Positions 1 to 4,223 of a stretch of DNA of 6,246 nt are shown piece after piece. The notes below the pieces were generated by a model. That model did not search any database, was not told the DNA's origin, and saw only the letters and a program-made list of their open reading frames with translations. Made by a program: the position numbers and the translations under genes. Numbering within the stretch: position 1 is the first letter of the stretch; every line of letters begins with the position of its first letter. The DNA lies in assembly GCA_019100305.1 (NCBI GenBank), contig JAHRHW010000271.1:1-6246 (forward strand), read 5' to 3'. The stretch is from Candidatus Thiodiazotropha taylori. GTDB taxonomy: Bacteria > Pseudomonadota > Gammaproteobacteria > Chromatiales > Chromatiaceae.

Positions 1-2811
1 CATGTGTTTAATGCAATCAGTGAGCATGACCACTTTGAGATTGAGTACAGAATATTGGATAGAAACAATGTGGTTCATTGGGTTTGGGAGAGAGGATCTC
101 TGATTGAGGATGAAGAAGAGAATGGATTAATCGAAGGATTTATTACAGAAGTGAGTGATAAAAAACAGATAGAGAGCGCATTAAAAGCCAATGAAGAATA
201 CTTGGAGCTGATCATGAACTCGACAGCAGAGTCTATTTTTGTTCTGGATGAACGTGGTATCTGTATCAGTGTCAATAAGGCATGCCTGGAACAACTGGGT
301 TACGCGTATGAAGAGGAGTTAAAGGGTAGGGTGATGCATGATGTTATACACCACACGCGTCATAATGGAGAAGTGTATGAAAGAAAAGCATGTCCGATGT
401 TTAAATCCACTACATCCGGACAACAGGTGCACGTGGAAGATGAGGTGTTCTGGAGAAAGGACGGCAGCAGTTTTCCTGTAGAGTATTGGTCATATCCGCT
501 AATCGAGAATTCAGAGAGGAACGGAGTGGTGGTTTCCTTCATTGATATCACTGAGAGGAAGTTCAATGAAGTGCTCATGAGCACTAGAGTGAATTTGCAT
601 GATTTTGCTCAAAATCATACGACAAAGGAGCTTCTAAAATTTGCAATTGGAGAGGCGTGCAAAACAACAGATAGTGAATTGGGCTTCTATTATTTCATCG
701 ATCCTGACCGGAAATCAGTGACCATGCAGGTACTGGCTTCAGACCAGGATAATGAAGTAAGCGTGATTGCAAGCGAGCTAGAGGTGGACTGGCAAGATGG
801 TGAGATCTGGTCGGTAGCCAGTAGACTAAAGAAGCCAATAATTCAGAATGAAAATACCTCAATTGTTACAATAAAAAGAACAAGGCATGGCAGTATTGAG
901 ATGAAATCGGAGCTGTGTGTACCGGTTTTGAGTAATGGTCGCGTCGTTGCGGTAATGGGGGTAGGTAATCGAAGACTTGGTCAGTATGGTGATACTGAAT
1001 TGCATCAGGTTGAGCAGATTGCCGAGCTGACCTGGGATTTGGCTGAAAGCAAGATCATCAAAGAAAAGATCGAAGAAAGCAAAATTCAGCTGAATACGAT
1101 ACTGGATACCGTTTCAGAGGCAGTGGCTCTTTGGGATAATCAGGGTAGATTGCGTTATGCAAATCCAGAATTTCTTAATCTAATTACCAGCCAAAATACG
1201 CAGCCAACGATTAGCGAATATATCGACAAGACACTGACTGATTTGGATAGCACGTACCCATTTGTTTCCTATATTGATGAATATCTGCAAGGTCTGTTAG
1301 TGGATGGTGAGTCGGTGGATAAACGTCAAATCGAATTTCATTCGGGAGATGGCGAATCGACATGGATAAGTCTCTCTGTACATGCTCTCTATGATAGCAA
1401 TATATCATCCATTACCGGCGCTGTGTCAGTAATCACCAATATCACAGACGAAAAGAACAGTGAAGCTAAACTGGAGCAACTTGCCCATTATGATAACTTA
1501 ACAAAACTACCGAATAGAATGCTGGCGATCGATCGTCTTCAGCAGATGACAGCCAGGGCTGACAGAACCAGTGAGTTGATGGCAGTCTGTTATCTTGACC
1601 TCGATGGTTTCAAGCAGGTCAATGATACTTACGGTCATGAGGCCGGTGATAAATTACTTAGGCAAACGGCGAGCCGACTGGGGCTTTGTATCCGATATGG
1701 TGATACCGTGTCGCGCCTCGGAGGGGATGAGTTTCTTATCCTGCTGGCAGGATTGAATGATCAACATGAAACCCAGAATATTCTTGGGCGTATTCTTGAG
1801 CAGGTGTCAAAAGCATACTCTATCGGGGATATCAATGTTAGCAATGTTAGCGCTAGTATTGGTGTAACTCTCTATCCAGTTGATAATACGGATGCTGATG
1901 GTCTTATACGACATGCGGATCAGGCTATGTATCTAGCCAAGCGTTTGGGGAAGAATCGATATCAATTCTACAGCAAGGAGTTGGAGCGTCGAATTTTTGC
2001 ACAACAGGAAGTCCTTGGGGATGTGGTGAGAGCTCTCAGTGACGATCAATTAGAGGTCTACTATCAGCCTGTGGTGGATTGCATAAGTGGTAGCGTGACC
2101 AGTTGCGAGGTTCTGCTGAGATGGAATAATCCAATTCTTGGATTGCTAAAGCCTGCTGAGTTTCTTCCTTTGCTTAATCGCTATGAGATCAAAACTTCCA
2201 TCACCGATTGGGTGCTGAAACAGGTAGTCAATTATGTGTCAAAGAAGAAGTCAAACGGTACCAGTTTTCCGATTTCGTTCAATCTTTTTCCAGAGCAGTG
2301 TTTTGATTCGGGAATCCTGGAGGTCTTGAAGCGAAATACGGAAAATTTGGACCCGGCGACTCGGCGTCGTATCAATATTGAGATTCAGGAATCAGATGTT
2401 GTTACCTCATACACCAAGGCAAATCAATTTATCAAAGCGTGCAATAAGCTGGAGATTGACTGTATCTTAGGTGGCATAGGGGCTGGTGAGTTATCGGTAA
2501 TTCAGCTTGCGCAATTGTCAGTTGACCAGATAAAGATAAATATCAATCAACTGAAAACGATAACCCAGAAAGATGGTCAGATCGTGCTTGTTAAAAGCAT
2601 CCTTGCTTTAGCGGAATCGTCAGGTAAATCCGTAATATTACAGGGTATTGAGGACTCTCGTCAGCTGTCGGATATGAGTAAACTGGGTTGTACCAAAATA
2701 CAGGGGTACCTGATATCTCAACCGCTCCCTGAAGAGACATTCGCAGAATGGATTGCGAAATCAAAGGCGACAATCGGTTTGGTATGCAAGACTCCAAGTA
2801 TGAATGCTTAA
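1..2811 (+). CDS. PAS-GAF-PAS-GGDEF-EAL cyclic-di-GMP signalling protein, 5'-truncated, with degenerate EAL domain
   Basis: The frame is open from base 1. The first possible start (GTG at 4) falls inside a PAS fold, so the true start is upstream. Residue numbers count that GTG as 1. Visible order: C-terminal part of a PAS domain (about 1-57), PAS (about 62-190), GAF (about 196-350), PAS (about 360-483), GGDEF (about 490-655), EAL (about 662-925), joined by short charged helices. No transmembrane segment is visible. The GGDEF domain has HYDNLTKLPNR (from 495), the metal-site stretch DLDGF (from 532), GGDEF at 573-577 and RYGD at 564-567, spaced as an RxxD product-inhibition site. Making c-di-GMP from two GTP is therefore likely. 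The EAL domain keeps EVL (E702), N760, E793, E796, K844 and Q900. The usual DDFG pair is GG (823-824), KID is KIN, and EGVE is QGIE (Q880), so phosphodiesterase activity is unlikely. PAS and GAF ligands are unknown. It probably forms an operon with the hemerythrin gene downstream. Confidence 0.95.
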   Translation, partial: HVFNAISEHDHFEIEYRILDRNNVVHWVWERGSLIEDEEENGLIEGFITEVSDKKQIESALKANEEYLELIMNSTAESIFVLDERGICISVNKACLEQLGYAYEEELKGRVMHDVIHHTRHNGEVYERKACPMFKSTTSGQQVHVEDEVFWRKDGSSFPVEYWSYPLIENSERNGVVVSFIDITERKFNEVLMSTRVNLHDFAQNHTTKELLKFAIGEACKTTDSELGFYYFIDPDRKSVTMQVLASDQDNEVSVIASELEVDWQDGEIWSVASRLKKPIIQNENTSIVTIKRTRHGSIEMKSELCVPVLSNGRVVAVMGVGNRRLGQYGDTELHQVEQIAELTWDLAESKIIKEKIEESKIQLNTILDTVSEAVALWDNQGRLRYANPEFLNLITSQNTQPTISEYIDKTLTDLDSTYPFVSYIDEYLQGLLVDGESVDKRQIEFHSGDGESTWISLSVHALYDSNISSITGAVSVITNITDEKNSEAKLEQLAHYDNLTKLPNRMLAIDRLQQMTARADRTSELMAVCYLDLDGFKQVNDTYGHEAGDKLLRQTASRLGLCIRYGDTVSRLGGDEFLILLAGLNDQHETQNILGRILEQVSKAYSIGDINVSNVSASIGVTLYPVDNTDADGLIRHADQAMYLAKRLGKNRYQFYSKELERRIFAQQEVLGDVVRALSDDQLEVYYQPVVDCISGSVTSCEVLLRWNNPILGLLKPAEFLPLLNRYEIKTSITDWVLKQVVNYVSKKKSNGTSFPISFNLFPEQCFDSGILEVLKRNTENLDPATRRRINIEIQESDVVTSYTKANQFIKACNKLEIDCILGGIGAGELSVIQLAQLSVDQIKININQLKTITQKDGQIVLVKSILALAESSGKSVILQGIEDSRQLSDMSKLGCTKIQGYLISQPLPEETFAEWIAKSKATIGLVCKTPSMNA

Positions 2812-2813
2812 TT

Positions 2814-2818
2814 AGGAA
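2814..2818 (+). promoter_or_regulatory. Ribosome binding site of the bacteriohemerythrin gene
   Basis: AGGAA lies 8 bases before the ATG at 2827, just after the stop codon (2809-2811) of the preceding gene. It gives the hemerythrin its own initiation signal despite sharing a frame with the upstream gene, which argues for separate initiation rather than read-through. Confidence 0.65.
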
Positions 2819-2826
2819 ATTGCTGT

Positions 2827-3279
2827 ATGACTAAAAAAAGTTCAATCAGATGGAGTCACGAGATGGCTACTGGTGTGGATATAATCGATTCCCAGCACCA
2901 GAGTCTGTTACAAATGGTTAATGATGCCTACCATGAGCTTGATAAGGATGTCAGTGAGATTGTGTTTCAACGAGTAACAAAAGAACTGCTGGGTTACGCG
3001 ATCTATCACTTCCAGACAGAAGAGCATCTGATGAAAGAGTACGGTTATTTTGAGGAGTGCCCCGAAGAGGCGGCACTGCATGTCGATGAACACAGAAGTT
3101 TTTCCGCAAAAGTTGTATCCGCAAGAGGCAGTGTAGATAGTGAAGTCAAAGAGGAGATGGAACAGATATTGGAATTTCTAAACAGTTGGATATTGAACCA
3201 TACACAAAATGTGGATTTAAAGTTGGGAGAATTCATACGCTTGAAAGAGAGACAAGGTGGCACTGAAGAGAATGTTTAA
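2827..3279 (+). CDS. Bacteriohemerythrin, stand-alone single-domain
   Basis: This 150-residue soluble protein matches the usual length of single-domain bacterial hemerythrins, four-helix bundles that bind O2 reversibly at a non-heme di-iron centre. All seven expected ligands are present: H24 (in DSQHQSL), H61 and E65 (in HFQTEEH), H85 and H89 (in HVDEH), and H125 and D130 (in HTQNVD). The family's N-terminal tryptophan (W9) and the one before the last helix motif (W121) are also there. No signal peptide is visible, so it should be cytoplasmic. The ATG at 2827 has a good ribosome site 8 bases upstream and begins just before the IRWSHEM entry of the fold. It follows the c-di-GMP protein by 15 bases in the same frame, so co-transcription is likely. 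A role as an O2 or redox sensor, or O2 supplier, for that neighbour is inferred from context; O2 storage or transport for respiration is the alternative. Confidence 0.95.
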   Translation: MTKKSSIRWSHEMATGVDIIDSQHQSLLQMVNDAYHELDKDVSEIVFQRVTKELLGYAIYHFQTEEHLMKEYGYFEECPEEAALHVDEHRSFSAKVVSARGSVDSEVKEEMEQILEFLNSWILNHTQNVDLKLGEFIRLKERQGGTEENV

Positions 3280-3482
3280 CCGAAACAAAGGAAGCCACTA
3301 ACGGAAATTAGGTGATTTTAATTCTGCTAATCTTCTGGTCGGATCAGCATCAAGCTTATCAATACTATAGACTGGCATGTGAGCTAGGAATATATCAGTG
3401 TGGATAAACCGATATACCCTGATTGGGTGGAATCCTAACCGTCATATGCACCTATGCGCAGTGGGAGCGCGTTAACCGAACT

Positions 3483-3500
3483 CATTATAAAAAAATAATG
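3483..3500. repeat. Inverted repeat around an A tract
   Basis: CATTAT and ATAATG are exact reverse complements on either side of AAAAAA. As RNA this would be a weak AT-rich hairpin; as DNA it could be a bent or protein-binding site. It does not fit the usual orientation of Fur-box hexamers. Function unknown, and chance is quite possible. Confidence 0.3.
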
Positions 3501-3509
3501 GTATGTTCT

Positions 3510-3527
3510 GCTGATTGAGACATCAGC
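3510..3527 (+). repeat. Short stem-loop, weak terminator-like context
   Basis: GCTGAT and ATCAGC pair perfectly over 6 bp with a 6-base loop (TGAGAC). The run of T residues (about 3547-3553) begins roughly 20 bases after the stem rather than directly behind it, so this is not a standard intrinsic terminator. It could still contribute to ending the upstream transcript. Confidence 0.25.
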
Positions 3528-3590
3528 TAGCTTGTCTTTCATTCTTGTTTTTTCAGTTACATAGCCAATTGTCCATTACTCAAGAATTGT

Positions 3591-3612
3591 CAAGTGGGAA
3601 TTTAACCACTTG
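3591..3612. promoter_or_regulatory. Perfect 7-bp inverted repeat, possible operator upstream of the 148-residue protein gene
   Basis: CAAGTGG (3591-3597) and CCACTTG (3606-3612) are exact reverse complements separated by 8 bases. The right arm overlaps TTGCAG (3610-3615), which sits 16 bases before TATAGA (3632-3637). Together these make a weak sigma70-like promoter ahead of the gene at 3683. An operator overlapping the -35 element is one reading. The other is a weak terminator, since GGTTTT follows closely (3615-3620), but the T run is short. The symmetry is seen directly; the function is inferred. Confidence 0.3.
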
Positions 3613-3682
3613 CAGGTTTTCAAATTTTAGCTATAGATTTGTAATGAGTCTGTAACAAAAACGTCGAAAACGGAGTTAGGCA

Positions 3683-4129
3683 ATGTTGCGCTGGGTTTTG
3701 GGTATGGTTTTTTTCTATGCGGGGTACTCGGTATCTGAAGAGCATCCTGCCTGTCTGGATCTGCCTCTTACGGAACCTGGCTACTCAACCGGTGAACTGC
3801 TCACAATTGCCAAAAGTTGTAAGTCCCAGCAGGTTGCAGATCTCTATTTTCACCGAGCGCAGCATATAAGATTACTTAAAAAGTTTCATGACTTCGAGCG
3901 TGGCTTGCTGCAATATGGTGAAAAAGACGATGACAGCTATATCGAATCCTATCGCATACATATCGCCGTAATTGAAGCGTTCTCAAGCCATGATCTGCTT
4001 TCCGATAGACGGTATCAGACCCTGGCAACCTTGAATAGGATCTACGAACAGTCACATGAAATAGCTGAGTTGAGATTCAGGGGCTACGATCTGATTGCGG
4101 ATCGTCTCGAACTGAAATATCAACTCTGA
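3683..4129 (+). CDS. Hypothetical exported helical protein, 148 residues
   Basis: I do not recognise this family. The ATG at 3683 is preceded by GGAG (3672-3675) with 7 bases of spacing, and an in-frame TAG at 3677-3679 rules out any earlier start. The N-terminus looks like a signal peptide: MLR, then a hydrophobic stretch through about residue 17, with a possible cleavage after SVS (16-18). There is no lipobox before C24. The predicted mature part has two cysteines (C24, C46) that could form a disulfide in the periplasm. From about residue 38 on it is rich in charged and aromatic residues and looks almost wholly alpha-helical, with no obvious catalytic motif. It lies 403 bases from the hemerythrin gene and 94 bases before the RND permease on the same strand. 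A periplasmic role connected with the pump is possible but rests only on position. Real coding is supported by the ribosome site and signal-like start. Confidence 0.75.
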   Translation: MLRWVLGMVFFYAGYSVSEEHPACLDLPLTEPGYSTGELLTIAKSCKSQQVADLYFHRAQHIRLLKKFHDFERGLLQYGEKDDDSYIESYRIHIAVIEAFSSHDLLSDRRYQTLATLNRIYEQSHEIAELRFRGYDLIADRLELKYQL

Positions 4130-4199
4130 ACTGGTAGCTGATACACGCGACACCTGCTACTCAAAGTGTACCCCGGTCTTGTAATTGTCATATCATAAA

Positions 4200-4216
4200 C
4201 ACTCTTGATAAGAGTG
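4200..4216 (+). promoter_or_regulatory. Perfect hairpin overlapping the likely ribosome site of the RND permease
   Basis: CACTCTT (4200-4206) pairs exactly with AAGAGTG (4210-4216) around a 3-base loop (GAT). The stem ends 7 bases before the ATG at 4224. Its 3' arm contains AAGAG, the best available Shine-Dalgarno match, 9 bases from the start. No T run follows, so it is not a terminator. In RNA it could limit ribosome access; in DNA the same symmetry could be a regulator's binding site. Confidence 0.4.
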
Positions 4217-4223
4217 GGTTGAA

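Larger units (their letters stand above)
3280..3682 (+). other. AT-rich intergenic region, no convincing gene
   Basis: These 403 bases contain only very short open frames, for example ATG at 3454 with 14 codons, and none has a supporting ribosome site. The stretch has several short inverted repeats: TATATC/GATATA at 3391-3416, ATGCGC/GCGCGT at 3454-3472 (one wobble pair), CATTAT/ATAATG at 3483-3500, GCTGAT/ATCAGC at 3510-3527 and CAAGTGG/CCACTTG at 3591-3612. No clear intrinsic terminator follows the hemerythrin gene. A long leader, a small RNA or spacer DNA are all possible; short repeats like these also arise by chance in AT-rich DNA. Confidence 0.6.

Noticed and set aside
4..6. GTG at 4 as the true start of the c-di-GMP protein
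   Set aside because: It lies inside a PAS fold with no ribosome site in view, and the frame is open to the window edge, so the gene begins upstream.
75..3263. Minus-strand reading frames of 61-74 residues across the first two genes
   Set aside because: They lie opposite strongly supported coding sequence and resemble no known proteins.
3421..3500. A c-di-GMP (GEMM-type) riboswitch in the intergenic region
   Set aside because: Attractive given the neighbours, but I could not find the conserved core or the tetraloop-receptor arrangement.
3483..3500. Fur box
   Set aside because: The hexamers are inverted relative to the GATAAT array and separated by an A tract, so the match is poor.
3746..3754. 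Lipoprotein lipobox before C24 of the 148-residue protein
   Set aside because: The residues before the cysteine are His-Pro-Ala, which do not fit the lipobox pattern.
4134..4160. GTAGC/GCTAC stem after the 148-residue protein gene as an intrinsic terminator
   Set aside because: The stem is only 5 bp with a 17-base loop and no T run follows.
4185..4212. Promoter made of TTGTCA and GATAAG before the permease
   Set aside because: The -10 match is poor, and transcription would start only a few bases before the ATG, leaving no room for a ribosome site.
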